64,000 nt of DNA from Streptomyces harbinensis (lineage in GTDB: Bacteria > Actinomycetota > Actinomycetes > Streptomycetales > Streptomycetaceae), in the NCBI RefSeq assembly GCF_900116145.1, contig NZ_FPAB01000001.1:310001-374000 (forward strand), read 5' to 3'. Position 1 is the first letter of the stretch; each line of letters opens with the position of its first letter. The position numbers were made by a program, and so were the translations under genes. Below the pieces are notes generated by a model. The model saw only the letters and a program-made list of their open reading frames with translations, did not search any database and had not been told where the DNA came from. Shown one piece after another: positions 63,752 to 64,000 of the stretch.

Positions 63752-64000
63752 GCCCCGGAGAGTTGCCCGATATGTCCGATTTAAACACCGGCTGCGGGGT
63801 GACTCCCCGGTGCCGGGCCAGCCCCAGCGCCCAGTGCCCCACCGCGACCGGCGGGATCGCCGCGCTGGTGAGCACCATCCGCCACAGCTCCGGCCCGGTA
63901 CGCGGCCCCGGCCGGATCCGCGCGGCGGCGAACTCGGCCGTGCCCGCCAGCCACAGCGCCCCGCTCATCAGCGCCGCCCGCCGCCGTCCCGTCCCCAGCG
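63744..64000 (-). CDS. C-terminal end of a membrane-associated glycosyltransferase-like protein (partial)
   Basis: The frame is open to the window edge and gives 84 codons. A hydrophobic-amphipathic region, RRRAALMSGALWLAGTAEFAAARI, is followed by LWRMVLTSAAIPPVAVGHWALGLARHRG. The TSAAIPPVAVxHWxxG pattern is the usual C-terminus of actinobacterial GT2 transferases with a membrane tail, so I infer one. It overlaps gmhB and so is the first visible gene of the heptose operon. Confidence 0.6.
   Translation of the reverse strand, partial: LGTGRRRAALMSGALWLAGTAEFAAARIRPGPRTGPELWRMVLTSAAIPPVAVGHWALGLARHRGVTPQPVFKSDISGNSPGHG

Overview
The window is a stretch of actinobacterial chromosome, most likely from a Streptomyces or close relative. 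The evidence is the very high GC content with almost exclusively G/C third codon positions, the paired MqnP/MqnL futalosine menaquinone genes, DUF397/Uma2, DUF2637 and DUF3558 lipoprotein genes, a class I lysyl-tRNA synthetase, and F420- and enolase-type oxidative enzymes. It is almost fully coding. I found no rRNA, tRNA, CRISPR array, insertion sequence, integrase or attachment site.

Layout. Positions 1-2250 hold the start of the high-affinity phosphate operon (pstS-pstC-pstA, minus strand) behind a PHO box. A csoR copper repressor with its own operator follows. Positions 2760-8210 carry envelope functions: a LppX-like lipoprotein, a BcrC-like PAP2 phosphatase, a lysozyme-plus-NlpC/P60 wall hydrolase, a two-span membrane protein and a propeller lipoprotein, then a DUF397/Uma2 pair. 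Positions 8213-10587 are mqnL-mqnP for menaquinone. Positions 11146-17573 are a respiratory maturation cluster: hemL, a phosphohydrolase, and the System II cytochrome c genes resA-like, ccdA, resB and ccsB. Positions 17700-25450 hold a GlxA-type regulator, two tandem DUF3558 lipoproteins, a DUF2637 membrane protein, a glyoxalase-fold protein, and a SulP transporter facing a MerR regulator across a perfect dyad.

Positions 25491-29105 are the divergent lysS and argS genes. Two secreted subtilases (29408-30595 and 37004-40267) flank an adenosine-deaminase-like gene that forms an operon with a PotABCD-type ABC transporter. A LacI regulator is divergent from that operon, and three abutting 12-bp palindromes lie between them. 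Positions 40408-52000 contain an F420 oxidoreductase, an OFA-type MFS carrier with an overlapping 48-residue small subunit, an APC permease, an FeS-BCP photolyase, a large HPII-type catalase and a YdiJ-type FAD/Fe-S dehydrogenase. The dehydrogenase is translationally coupled to a gutted ThDP-enzyme remnant.

Positions 52569-54800 hold an enolase-superfamily enzyme followed by a deletion scar, where a truncated GH15 gene abuts a truncated, frameshifted SDR gene. Two tandem GT2 genes follow. The right end (56625 to beyond 64000, minus strand) is a tightly overlapping operon for ADP-heptose synthesis (gmhA, hldE, gmhB) with two GT9 heptosyltransferase-like genes, two GT4-like transferases and the end of a further transferase-like gene. 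This looks like a complete route for making and attaching heptose in a Gram-positive that has no lipopolysaccharide, and it is the most interesting system in the window.
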